Assembly: GCA_002633005.1 (NCBI GenBank)
Contig: NMRA01000461.1
Coordinates: 232,864-296,863, forward strand
Length of the DNA stretch: 64,000 nt
Reading direction: 5' to 3'
Source of the DNA: Phoronis australis
Lineage: Eukaryota > Phoronida > Phoronidae
In this document: positions 1 through 13,500 of the stretch, piece after piece
Layout: each line of letters begins with the position of its first letter
Position numbering within the stretch: position 1 is the stretch's first letter
Made by a program: the position numbers and the translations under genes
Notes under the pieces: generated by a model
Seen by the model: the letters and a program-made list of their open reading frames with translations, nothing else
The model's database searches: none
Told to the model about the DNA's origin: nothing

Positions 1-23
1 CCCCCCCTAAATCCGCCTATGAA

Positions 24-420
24 GATACAATACCAATCCCGTTGACCAGTACGCTGCTTCTGTTCTGAAGGGCCAGACCATATAGTGTGACACTTTCCTC
101 GCAAGACCAGCAAATCTTGCGTTCTTTTTGAAGCACTGCGGAACGGTTTGAAGTGTCCACCCACAGCTAAATACCGACAAAGCGGCGAGGCTCGGGGTCT
201 ACTAGAAACTCCTCGCACAATGATTTTTTCAGGATTGTCGGATATTATTGATACATAGAATGCAGTACTGTAGAATTTTAGAACTGTGAGGTAAGACATT
301 TTTCGCACAAATACATGTATATACACATTCATGGACTGGGCGCTTATTTTAGCGAAGTCTGAAAACGAGTGGGGACGCTTATGGGGACATGGGCGGTTAT
401 TAGGACGAATGTTATGAACA
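24..420. repeat. Partial copy of the 1.9-kb element, copy 1
   Basis: Aligns with 31,090-31,410 and 46,965-47,430. The preceding bases 1-21 (C-run followed by TAAATCCGCC) resemble the right end of a hAT-like MITE. The rest of 421-1,442 shows no gene or recognised repeat. A signal-peptide exon for gene A was looked for here and not found. Confidence 0.6.
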
Positions 421-1442
421 TAATTTTGGCTAAAATGACATTGTACATTACGATAAGAACTCAGTTCCAAGAAATATGGTATTTCATTTGCCATGAGCGC
501 ATGGACCGGTCTTCCACCTTTCTCCCCTTTTCTTCGTTTCGGACTAGTCCACAAATTCTTTGTGCACGACCACACACTGTGACTTTTTTGACGAATAGCG
601 TAACGGGTGACATGTACTGAATGGATACGGTCGCACTGCGCCGATGTTTTTACTGCCGGACCATCGACACGATGACCAAACTGAACCTTAAATTCATGAT
701 AAAAACAGCACAAGGAGGAGGAAAATTATTCATATTCATCTGGGAAACAATTTATAGTGCTTTTGAGTTCTGAAATTCGCTCGCCACCTGGGCGACCGGC
801 AAGTCAACTTCTACTCACCCAGCACCATTTTTACTCGCATTGGAGACAGGGCGAGTGGCTAAATATATCCCTGGGAAAGACACCGACGAGTTATTACTGA
901 AATTGGTACGTTCAGGCACTGCACAGTACACCATGGCCAGCTGATGATCACTCTCAAGGTTTTATCAGTGTGACTCGTTTTCGATCAGTATTTAAAGATG
1001 TCGCTTTCGTGAAATGGGTGAATAGAGCCTTTGAAATATATACCCTCTTTTGTGTGTGTTTTCTATGAAAAATTCGAGGTATCAAACATTTGTACCTGGT
1101 AATCTTTGTGCTACAGAGACGCACCCTGACAGCACAATATAAAACTAAACACACACCTAGCTCGTCTTTGAGTCAACTTAATCTTGTTAAGATTATTTTA
1201 AATTACAAGTACATATGTATCTAGGGCAACCAAAATCGTGTTCTTACTAAAGGTAACCTTTACACAGTTGTCCCATCCTTTAATGTCTTAAAGGGAGATG
1301 TAAATTAACGTCTCATGCTACATAAATGACGATGACCCGCCACGTGGCTTTAATAAATGTAGGAGCAAACAGAAACATATTTGTAGTGTCTGCATAATTT
1401 GCAAGTTACTTTAGCAATTGACATCCCTTCGTGTAATTACAG

Positions 1443-1552
1443 ATTGCGGTGGCGTCTACGGGCTGAATACTGCTTACTCCACAATTACCATAGAAAGCCC
1501 TAATTTTCCAAACAACTACGATTTAAACAAAGTTTGTGTCTACGTATTCAAG
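1443..1552 (+). CDS. Gene A exon: CUB domain, first third
   Basis: The exon follows a TTACAG acceptor and ends at AAG|GTATGT. It enters in phase 1 (two bases complete a codon that is Asp if the previous exon ends in G) and leaves in phase 0. The peptide opens with a CGG motif, then has the CUB signature SPNFPNNYD followed by a cysteine, i.e. the first disulfide pair of a classic CUB domain. It begins exactly at the domain boundary, so at least one more exon must precede it. Confidence 0.85.
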
Positions 1553-4500
1553 GTATGTCTTTTTGCGAACAGAGCGAAGCTCCCATTGCAATGGATTTCA
1601 AGACGTTGTTCATCGATGATATAGTAAAGGACTTTTTTTCCAGACATGATACGAGCAGAGGTCATAAGATGAATTTATGAATGCCTGAAGACTTACGTAA
1701 GAAGTCATTGTTTTGCAAACGTAAACCCAGATCCGTCAGTCACAAAATGCACAGTGTGCAGTGGCAATATGCGCAACATTCTCTTCTCAAGCAAGCAGTG
1801 TGGACATGGAACCAAACAAAACCATGAATACTTTGCGTTTGGTCTATTACTCTCATTATATGAGCGTCAAAGAAATGACGCGACAAAGAAAATCTGCAGA
1901 CCATTTAGATTCTTATGGACTTCACTGGAAAAGCTGTTATATTCAAGATATAGACAGTTTGTAAATGTCATGCCGTTCTAGTCGCTACTACATGACTTGA
2001 TTCAAATAGAAACTCCCGCGTTACTTTATCAGCAAGTAGGTTTTGTCAACAGGTATCAAGTATTCAAAATTTCCCGGACTGCGCAGTGAGGATAAGATTG
2101 TGCTCAACGTTCAGTGACAAAGCACATTATTTTTCTACCCGACCCAATAAGAATTTCCAGGTCCACATATTTTTCGCTGAGCATTCGTTAGACTACGGAG
2201 TTAAATTTCAAGTATTAAGGACATTTGGAAGATACTAATGTATACTTTGTTCACAAGAACTTTTTGGTTGAAAACCAATCATAGTACTGATGAAGTTTCA
2301 ATCACAGCGTCACCCGTTTTAGGCACCAGAAACCCCTGGAAGTGGTGTGCAACTGACCTTCACTGACTTTGATGTGACTGGCTCGCCCGACAAATGTGAC
2401 CACTTTGTGCAGATCAATGCAAATCTGATTGGACAAAAAGGAGTCAAGTGAGTGGGCAACTGGACAACTATTTATTTTGTAAAAATTAGCCACCACCGAG
2501 GAGTGCCTTGATTCTCTCACAAAGATCATTGATTTGTAATTATGTCCTCATCTTTAAACAGCATGACCTCATGTGCGCTGGGTCGTGAGGCGTAGTTGTA
2601 CTAATCTCGTCACCAAAACGAAGAAATATCTAACAAGTAATCGCGTTGAAAGGAAGCCAGTGAAATCTTAAGTGGAACTTGCTTTCATTCTCCTAAGAGC
2701 ACACTGATCGCTCGCTTCTAGCCCCACGGTTACCAAAGGCTTCTAACAATTAAAATGAGATCTCACTTTGAATAATCTGGCAATACGACTTTAAAATGTA
2801 TAACAAAAATATTATTGATCACCTAAGAGGAAAATGCCTGTGGCTTTTGACAGGGGACTTTATTCAATGAGTCGAATTTCTCCTCTTCTCAGCTTGTATC
2901 TAAATATAGAAACTTATCGTCTTGTCTTATCTGCATGTAACTTTAAAGTTAACGTATTACTATTTTACCGCCCTATGCAACATTGTTTTAACAGGTATTG
3001 CGGTAGTTTTGGGGATTTGCCACAGGGCGTCAGCACCTTTCTGGACCACAACTCTACAGAGATGATGGTGATATTTAACACGAAGAATACTACAGCTGGT
3101 GCAAACAAAGGGTTCAAGTTCACTGCAAAAGTTGTTGGTGCAATTGGTAAGGAATTAATGGGTCAGAATATGCAGCAATATACAGTTTAACAGTTTGCCT
3201 AAAATAATTACATTTCCTCCAAACCTAGGATAGTCGTGTTTGTGCTCCACCCTATCACATAGTTGCAGTGATGATACCAGGGGCGGATCCAGGAGTTTGA
3301 GTTAGGGGGGGGGGCAGGGCCCGGGAAAAAACAGAACTTCGGCAGATGCGCGCGCCCAGCCTAAAATGGGGGGGGGCGAAGAGGCCTCCAATGTTTGCGG
3401 TTGTGGACCTGTTGATTAAGGAAAAAAAAGAAAACGGTAAACGGGGTTTGTTCAGTTTGCTCAGGTCCTATGCATTGTTTATTCACCTGCTTATGCGCAT
3501 CCGAACTCCCAAATGGTATCTGGTAGATTTTAAGCGGGGGCATCGCCCCCTTGCATCCCCTAAATCCGCTACTGGGTACTGCCTCATTTTCATTCGCAAT
3601 TAATTTAAACAAATTGCAAAAAGCATATTGCTGGTTAGAAACTATTAGGATTTTGGTAATCGATGTACTGTAAAACATAAATGCCAAGCCCAGCATTTGT
3701 CGTTGGAAGTGCATGGAGACTATAGAGTGGCCAGCAAACGGTACGTAGCTGCACATTTTCTGCCTAAAAGGCGGAAGCCGACAGTGAGCTTGTACGCTTT
3801 CTTTGGAAAATGTTCGCAAGGGAAGTGAGCACAGCTCAAGGCAAAATCATAATGTCATGAATGACTCATTTATTACCGCTTCAAGTAAAGATGAGGGATT
3901 TAGACCAGCGGGAGAGCCCATGTTAAACTTTCATCACGAGTGTAGGCCATTTTTTCACCAATCGATATTGGTGTCGTGCGGATCGAAATTAGATCCGGGC
4001 CTCGGTTGTAGTGGCATCACTATAACAAGTTTATTTAGTCATGCATGGTTTCCTAGAAAAACATGCTAATGATGTACTCCTACCAGTTGATATTCAGTCG
4101 TATTCGATCATGATGATCTCGAAATGGGCTTTTGTAGTACTTTGGGGTGGTGAGTTTAAAGGTGATATATATATATATATATAGAACAAACTACAGCGTG
4201 TAGTAGATCATTACGGAATCTGAACCTGAGATAAAGGACCGCACTATAGGGAGATATCACGTGATTGTCGTTCCGTTTGAGATGATGAGGTCTATCACTT
4301 TTGAACCAATTCCATCAACTCGTTATTAAGGTTCTGACGTATGAAACTACCTTGTACCATGACTGTTTGCCACCGATGACTATTGACGACATCCCTTGTG
4401 GTATTTTGGCTGTGTCCATATACGTGTACTGTGCAATGTGTACCTGTACCTTTCATGAAGCCTACAAGCACCCCAAGAAAAAAAGCATGTGATAAAAAGT

Positions 4501-7500
4501 TCCGTATATTGAGTCTTTGTGATGCTAACTCTGTAAAATGCAAGCTTGGCAGAATATATTTGGAAGTTTTAGACAAAAACGTGATACGTACCTGTTCTTG
4601 GAAGCAAAACACTTCTAACATACAGTAGGCACCCTACATAATGTATTTATTAGTTGTACCCAAACACGATTGTTGTACTATGTTTGAAAATGTCAGTCAT
4701 AACTGGAAGCTTACGATGTAGATTGAATTTTAAGAGCCTGTGACCCATCTTTCAAAAGAGAAGAGACACTGTGGTCTGGTCGATAAGTGCCCACTTTCAT
4801 TACTCGAGGTCGTGAGTTCGAGTCACACTGCTAAACCCTTGAGCCAGGTTTCCAGCTCAACAGCTTGGTTTTAACCATATATTAAGAAATCATAAAAAAT
4901 CTTTCCAGGTGATCAGTGCCATGGGCCCACATACCAGGCCTGCGCACGTCTGGTACAACATGTATCAGACCGCCTGCACTTATTCTTTTAGCTTTCAAAA
5001 CAGAGTAGGTACATGTACAAAAGTGGTGAGTGTTTTTGTATCGTTATATTTCAGTTGTATTCATTAGCGACCTAAAATGATAATGCGATGACCTTTTGAT
5101 CAGGGATATATATGTTTCGTCGGACATCATTAAGTCTTCATTTGCAGACGACCAGATATCGTGCACATTTAACGACGGTCACCTCTGTGGTTGGAAACAG
5201 GCTACCGATGACGACTTCGACTGGACACCACATTCCGTAAGTCAATCGTCACACCAAGTGCACCTTGCTACATGAAGAATTCAACAAAAATTGTCGAACA
5301 GCGGCTTCGTTGTGAAAGCAGCTTACTCCAAATTCTTGAGCGCCAAGACATTTTAGCAAAGTAGGCCTTATGATATAAGGCAAGCTAGGGTTTCCTCTAC
5401 TGCTTCATGCTAGTCTTAACACATTCCTGTCACCTATTTAGCACATGCATCAACTTTTTGAGCGCGTTGATCACCGCTTGTGTCACTTGCCCCGCACGTG
5501 GCTCCTCCTTTTGACGCATTCTCCCTAAAAAGCTTAATTTTAATTGGTGATCTGCTTCAAAAAAGTCGTTATCATAGTATGGTCAAAAGCAACGCAAGGG
5601 GGGGGTTGTGTATTGTTTAAATAAAAATCCCACGGTCAATTCAAATAAAATAAGCATCATATTAAATGGCTTAGGAATTCCAAACCCCTGTTCCTCGTAA
5701 AGTCCAAATGTTCAGCCGTCATTAGGGAGCCATATAGCAAAAACCACGTCGCATTATCACGCGTCACGTTGTTATTGTTGAACAAGGCACCTGGCGTTAT
5801 GCAAAAACTAAAGGAGCATGCCACCCAAAAAACAACCTAATTTTTATCAATTTAGATCGAGTAGTTCTACTCCGTAACGACACGTACGGTTGCGTTACCT
5901 GACACCTGACGGCAGACGGAGGTGTTGAAATTATCCAATGATGTCATCGGTTTCACACGCAGTCTGCTCAGCAGTTCTCAACACGGGTTACTGGTGTCAG
6001 CTTATCGCTTGAAGTCATCGTTTAACACCAATAAATCATCAAACTTCGATGTAAAACCCTTAAAAATACACCGAGTTCTTATAAAAACGTGTTCTTTTAA
6101 TTCGCTCATACGGATTTATTGGTATTTGGACACACGTAGCCTACAAAGTTCGGCAGGCCAATAAGGTCCGTAGCAGGAGTTTGGGGTCTGTTCGGAGATA
6201 ATTTCGAAGTATTTTCCGTGAAATACAGACACGGGAACTATTGTTGATTAGACTTGTGATTTTTTGAGTTCTAATCACAACATGCTTGTTATCCTTGCCA
6301 GTTGCTGGGAGCCCGATCAGGCCCGTCGCGGCCGGCCGGATTGACTCGTTATCCCGGCCAGTGCCTCGGAAACTGATCAGACATCACGAACATAAACCAA
6401 CCAAAGTTCAGTGGAAACTAAACTTCCAGCGAAGAAAATACTATACTAGTGAGCCAAAGTAATGTGCACGTGATTATGTTGGTAAATTAGCCACGAAACT
6501 GCAAATCTACTTACTCTTCGGGGGCCGCAAATTCAGGTTCCGCTTTGGCTACAGCACCGTCATGGCAGAAGTTGTACATTGATAATGATTATTTGAGTAA
6601 TGTAAATGTAAATAAATGTTCCCCTAACACCTGGCCGTGGGATGGAAATCGAGTTGTTTCACAACAGTTTCCCACAGCAAACAATAAATTAGCATGAACT
6701 CAAACGGCCTCGGTGTCCCGTCAAAAAGTAAAGCCGGTAACGCAGTGATTTATTCAATTGCTGGCTTCTCAAATCATTTGCACTCACGAACACTCCAAAA
6801 GTATTACAAATTGCATCTAATGAGACAGGCTTTGTTTCATTATTATATAAGTATTGGTTAGGGTGAGAATAATTCATATTGAAACAGAACGCTCAGTAAT
6901 AAAAGCCAACATGGCAACTCGCAATCCCGACTTAGGACTAGCTAGAGCTCATCACTCCCGACTTCGCAGGTGGATCGTTAAGTTTTACAGACTATCAATA
7001 CGAACAGGAATACAGTGATGAAGCAATACTAGAGAGGTACCATGAACAAGGTCAGACACCGGAACGTATGGAGTTATTTTGTAAGCCGGCATTCGTCAGG
7101 CACAGTCGACGTCTGCAGACCACAGACACAGAGATGTTTCACGGCCTCATACTTGTTATTTACAGCGTACATTTCATTCTTCACTACAATGAGCCACTTC
7201 CTAAGCATTTCGGACTCTCGAGGAAGTAAAAAAACGATATACCCGCTTTCCTCGCAGCTGCTTATTTCGGACAAGCGGGAACGATGCAGCGCAACATAGC
7301 GGCATTAACTCTGCATATGAACCACTGACGTCGCTAGCGTAGTTTGTCACCTTCCTCACAGGTTAATGCGACACCACTTGGCAAAGTAAGGTCGACCGTA
7401 TGCGAGACGATGTGGATATAGACCGATTAAGACGGCAAAAAAGACTAATTAAATCGGCTGGCATTCTCATTTAATCTTATCCAGTGGATATCTTTTGAGG

Positions 7501-10500
7501 CTTTATGCAACTCAGCCCAGGTGGACACGTACAGCAACAAAGACTATGGGTTAGAACTCAAACCACTGTATTTGAAATCACAAAAATTGCATTGATTTTT
7601 CCGCTTTGCTTAATGAGGTTAATAAAGTTTGCTGGTCTCCCCCAACCTCAAATTCCTGCGATATCACCGTTTACTTTTTGCCATACAGCGCACTGACAGT
7701 ACACATATTTTTTGACACGAAGGTGACATAACCAGTTTCTTTTCAATTTATTTCAATATCTCGAGATCCCAATTTAATTATTTCGTGGTCTCTGAATCCC
7801 AAATTGTAGCCTACAATTTAACTGGTGTCAACTGATGCTGAACGTTGTGTTAGCACTATGCTGAATGCGTTGGCCTACGTAACAACCCACACCCTGATAT
7901 TCTATGACGTCTGAGTAACACGCGTTTAAACACGCATGCGCCTGTATTAGTCAGTGACCGAACGACACCGAGCCTGTGATATTGAAATATTGAAACCATC
8001 TCATTGCATTATACGTAAATCCAGTTTTGAATTATTTTAATATTCGCCATGAGCTAATGGTTCATGGTTAATCCAAATTTTCTAACCCTTTCCAGGGCTC
8101 CACGCCAACCAAAGGCACAGGACCTAGCGGAGGGGATCACGACACTCCTTACATCTACGCAGATGTATTCGAACCTGTTAGAAAAAGGGTCAAAACCACG
8201 ATATACACGGACTACTTTGCAAGTACGGTGATGGAATACTGAAGGTTAAATTGCCTATCCATTTAATGTCTAAACAAAATATCACGAAATGTCGGAATCC
8301 GTTTTACCCCTATCAAACTGATGGCGACGAGTACCCATAATTGGTGGTGGCGAACTAAATTCATGCAGGAAGAGGGTGGAGGGCGATAGAGGGGAAGGGG
8401 TGGGGTAGAAAGGAGGGGGAGAGGAGCAGATGGTGAAGCAGAGAGAGAGAGAGAGTCCGGGAGATTTTGCGGGTGACCTCTACCAATCCGGGTCGCAAGA
8501 AGCGTGGATTGGGGTGAGACGCACAGTACTCTGTAGGTGCCAGGAGACCTATCGTAGAGGGTGGCAAGTGACATAGTTAGATAACAACAATCAAATAACC
8601 AGAACTAATGGTTAGTATTAGAGGAGAGATAAGTCGAAGTGATAAAACGAACAAAAATGTCTATTCTAATCAAACAATGCCCGATTTAGCATTTTTTCCT
8701 TGGTCATTGGTTAGGTTATCCATGTTTAATTGCTGAACCATTACGAATGCTAAACACGTACGTGGGATCGGACGCTTACCACTTCTGGAAAAAGTGCCAA
8801 AACTCGATTTCAAAACGTAGCCAATGCAATTTAAATCAGTAAGTTCGGTAACAGTTTTTCATTCCCGTAAATTGATTGGAAACATGATTGAACTTTTTGC
8901 TCGACAGTTTGAGGTACACTAGCATATACCTTCTTCATAACTCCCGGTCTTCAAGTGTGCAATTGTAAAGCAAACTGCGAACATACAAGTTAAAACGGTA
9001 TTTTTCGAGAGCACACAATGTCATGATCATCCTCAGGATATTAGTGAACACGTTAGAAATTGTGTCTCGGCTGCATGTAACGTGTTGCACCTTGCCCGAG
9101 TATTCTCTTGAAACGCTACGTGTCACAGCGTTTTCCTTCACGACGCTCTAAGTTCCTTCTAGTGAACTTATTACAGCAACTAGTAAAATGTAATATAGCA
9201 GTTGGTACATGTATACTGTAGTGTGTGGATGGTTGGTTTCAGAAGTGGCCAACTGCACTGTCCTTCAAAGAGCGCAAGTCATAGAAATTGGCACGTTGAA
9301 ATTGAGACGTTTGGTTGCTGATGGTAGCTATCCTGCTTGCGTGTTATCTAGTGTACATGTACTTACATGTAATTATCAACAGTTTCATTTATGTTAAATT
9401 AGGGTTAAACAATGAATTAATTACTGGTTATATCATTCTATGCCCATCCACACACAACCATGCTCTATTCTGAGACATGGCCGAACTCTATCTGCGTCGT
9501 CTCACCCATGGCCTAGGAGCTTGCGACCTGGCACATCGACTATAAGAAAAGCGATTTTCGCGAGGATTAGCCAGTCTGCAATCTTTAGCAGGAGAAGCCA
9601 AGCGGCTCTGCAAAGCCAGAGGAAATATTTCCCGAATATTATATTTTTATCTGTACACCTCTGTGGCACTTGTTATGACCATGCAGCCTAAGTTATCTTT
9701 TTCAGCTGGTGAATATTCTTTCTCCTTCAAATGGCACATGTTCGGTACTCCTCGTATGGGTACTCTACAGCTGAGTATGGTGACGAAAAGTGGTAGTGAG
9801 ACCGTCTTGTTTCGAAAGTCTGGTAACCCTGACAATGCATGGCTATCGTCTGAACAAAACTTTACAGCCACCGAAGAATCGAAGGTGACATTATATTGAG
9901 TGTGTAGGGGAATCTGTGCTTAAACTCGTAGATAATTGGCTACTCCAGCAGCGCTTGCGTAATGAGAAAAAGTTGTTGTGAGCAACCTTATAGTACTTCA
10001 CAGTCTTGTTCTGATCCCATGCTTGTAAAGCAGCCTATGTTAGATGCACCTGTGTACTTTTGGGCATTTTGTTTCCCCAGCACGCGTTCTTGAATAAAGA
10101 CAGTGAATGTTGGAATGATGGCGTAAACTGAAGTGTGGTCAGCCTGTGTCTGAGATCATAACAACCAATTTTCAAACCGTGCTGACAAGAACTCATTTAT
10201 GCATTGTTAAAGACAAATTGTTCTGGACTAAAAAATACTTTTTTGCGTTGAGCAATCAATTCATTTGCACAGGCAAGTCTAATGATAATCTGATGTCGAT
10301 CATGAAAATTCAATTCATCGCAAGATGGTACAGTAGCTTGGGTTGGAATAGTTTATATGACATACGCATACAGGTAGGGTGGACGCCCACCAACAGGCAC
10401 GTACACACCCACACGCTCAAGATGATGCACACGGTCATAAGTACGTCCACATAAACGCTCAGCCCCCCCCACACACGCAAACACACACGCATACACATAC

Positions 10501-13500
10501 ACACACGTGCACGTAAACACGCACACACACGCACGCGCACCTACATGTACGTTGACATGCTCAGACACACGCTTACCTCGGTACGCATACAACACACGCA
10601 CGTCAAGATGCATCCAATATATACCACTGAACAAGTTTATATTCAGCTAACGCTTTGACATCTGAACTGTTACAGCTTGTTTTCACTGGCACTAAGCGTG
10701 GATCGAGGAAAGGTGACATCGCGCTGGACACCTTTGTGATGAAAAAGCGTGGTGACTACAGATTGGTTCTGTCATGTGACTTTGAAAACGACAGCCTATG
10801 CAGTTACTCGACCGATCAAAGAGGTTACAATTGGTTGACAGCAGAAGTAAGTTGCCTAACCCCATATTGTCCATGGATCAACAAAGGGTCATTTCGGAAT
10901 GCAAAGCCGCACGCGAGTCAATTGTATTGTGAAATCCTGAGCTGCGTTCCGTAGATTTTGAGATATTGGTCTGCACTCACGTCCTAAAATCTCACCCTAG
11001 AGAGATCAAGTAATGGTTTTAATCCAATGAAATATATTCAAACATCAGCAGCCAATCACTAGCCAGGATAGTAAGCGTCTAGTTGGCAGTGCATTACGCT
11101 TAATGTTATCTCAAACATCAGTCACAAAAATGGCCATTATTACAATGTATCATAAGTGTCTAGGAAAATAGCTTATCTAAATTTTAGGGAAACTCCATAT
11201 ACAAACTATGTATCATGTAGAAAGAACCAAAATTAGCAGAGCCAACTTAAAAGTGTAAAACCGCGTGGATATTTGTTCACTACTTATCCGAGGTCAAAGG
11301 TTACAAGGCGATCTCCCTCCAGGTAAACAGCAGCTTTGTACGTGCATGTACATTATACTCTCCTTCCTTTCATTCACCGAGTCACCATAATAGAATCAAC
11401 GAGTTGCACTTAAACTGTATGATGGAACGGTGCCGGAGAAAACAAAGACAAAACGTACATGTAGTTTCGATCCTGATTGAGTTGTGAATCTAGATGCATG
11501 CGACCGTTGAGAACAAATGCTACGAGTCGCCTCATGCAAGCCTCCGAGACAAGTTTTGGAAAAAAATCAGTAAATCCTTACCCAAAGTCCAAATTTACTT
11601 TTCGCTGCGATCTCAAGCTTACGACATGCTTTTACCACGGACTCCATTTCTGTTCTACATCACTTGGTTTCGTATCGTTCTCAAGGCACGTGATGTGCAC
11701 AGACTTTGTTACTAACAATGAACTGTGACCTACATTTACTTTTAAGTAGGTCAAACAACAGTAACTTTTGGTCCCACCTCCTGGCTTGGTACGATACGTT
11801 GTATTGACAATTAATTTATTAATTACGCACTCTAATTCAGTTGACTTTGCAAGTGATTGTTGAAATAGCTAATATGTTAGGCATGTATAGGTTATATTTA
11901 GCGAACGATTTACCGAAGACCGAGATTTCCACTCGTCCCAGTTTAATCGGCTTTTTCTCGGGTTCGCAGCATCGTTTTTATTTGAACTTAAGAATACGAG
12001 TTCTCAAAAACGGCGTGCTTGAACTCGTTAAAACTTTTCAAACTTGATATTTATTTATCAGTCTCAAAAATACAGTTTGGATTTCTATATAAACGCCTAT
12101 TTTTGCGTACTGTAACAAATACGAATAGGAACTCAATGTTTTAAAAAATCCCTTACGTTTTGCGGTTTGATTTGTCCTATAGAAACCAAACGAAAGGACA
12201 AATCAAAAATTCCTAGCATCGTTTTTGAGCTAACTGGTGAAGTTTTCCTTCATCAAATGATTTCATTAAACTTGACGTACAGGTTATTTTGCAAGGAATG
12301 TACCTTTCTTAAAATTGAACGTTAAAGTAAAATTTGAACAGAGTTTGGAAGAGTGTTTTGAAAAGTTAGACGTATTTACATTAAAGGAAACCATGAGTGC
12401 CGTTCCGCGTACCCAAAGTATTCGCGAAGTACTCGCTGCAAGATATATTCACGTATTTAACAGAAACAAGGACCCCTATCAGTTTATTGAACGCCACCGG
12501 CCTATTACCTTAGTGGCAGAGGTTTTTTTAGCATATATCACGAAACTTTTGCCTTAAGTCGCGCGAGTGTTCCGTGCTCTTGGGCCATCTTACGTCAACA
12601 AAGAGCATCATTGTCTAATCTTCGAACCGGCTCTCGAAACATTCCCTGTCCTATTTTAATTCGTACTTAAGTTAAGTGGCGTATTCTTTGGTCGAGTTCA
12701 TTATAGTTTAGGAGGTTGTACTCAGGTAGAACAGAATTGAAGTAAATTATTAAAATTAAATGTCCCGCATTCAATCCCGAAACCAGGTCCTTAACTGCCT
12801 GGACACGTACCAGGTGAGTAAATGTGAATACACTGTATTTGCCATTCATTGATACGTTACTTCTATGGCTTAGTCGGATACGACTTGAGCTTAGAGTGAG
12901 AGAATTCTGTTTCACTCCCTATAACAACATAGGTCCTCATGGTTTTCGTGTTGTTTCCTATTCGAATGAAAAATTGGGGCCAGTTCAAGAATGGGCCCAG
13001 TCGACAGATATAAGTAAACAAATAAAAATTTACACAAGCAATATGAAACTTCAGAACGATTGACCCTGTGATGTATTCAAACAACAGAAATGTTTTTCTA
13101 TCTATGAACACTAACCTACATGTATGAGAAACATTATCTCTAAATGTCCACGAAGAACGAACATCCAGCCATAATAAATTTCATTCCTAACAATGCCTAT
13201 TGATAAACGCCACAAAATACATTGGACCCTTTTTAAAACTGCCTCCCTCAAAAATTTGCTGTTTGAACGCGCGTCCGCTACCAGCACAAAGCCATGTTTC
13301 CCCAGATAGACTGTCGTATTACCACCCAGTGTCCAATTTCCGGTAGAAGTGTCAGACGACATATCCGAAACACCATCTCCCATTCCAATGTACCTGTTTT
13401 CCTTTATTTAATTTTTCGTGAGTGAGGACTGGAAGTCAGCTTCTTTCAACACCATCCAAATCAGTGCCTGATTAGTTCTCGGACCCGACATCATATCTTA

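Larger units (their letters stand above)
3575..5147. other. Intron before MAM1 with sequence shared with gene B
   Basis: No exon is recognised. From about 3,700 onward this intron is similar to 39,830-41,030 upstream of gene B exon 1, for example the blocks around 3,820, 4,060 and 4,290. This sets the 5' limit at which the segmental duplication is visible. Confidence 0.6.
5237..8095. other. Gene A intron 4 (inside MAM1)
   Basis: Apart from the two repeats listed separately, no gene is seen. Blocks at 5,380-5,540 and 7,500-8,095 align with 44,030-44,250 and 45,100-45,604 of gene B, so much of this intron predates the duplication. Confidence 0.6.

Noticed and set aside
1-1442. Signal-peptide exon of gene A
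   Set aside because: No ATG with a hydrophobic run and a phase-1 donor was found; the region is repeat plus unrecognised sequence.
3361-3819. 152-codon minus-strand ORF
   Set aside because: It runs across a hAT-like MITE and its G-rich ends into intron sequence; no domain and no partner in gene B.
4764-4832. Functional tRNA gene
   Set aside because: Box A and box B are present but no cloverleaf with a paired acceptor stem can be drawn; listed only as tRNA-like repeat.
10310-10634. Minus-strand ORFs with valine/cysteine-rich repeats
   Set aside because: Translation of the (CA)n microsatellite; low complexity.
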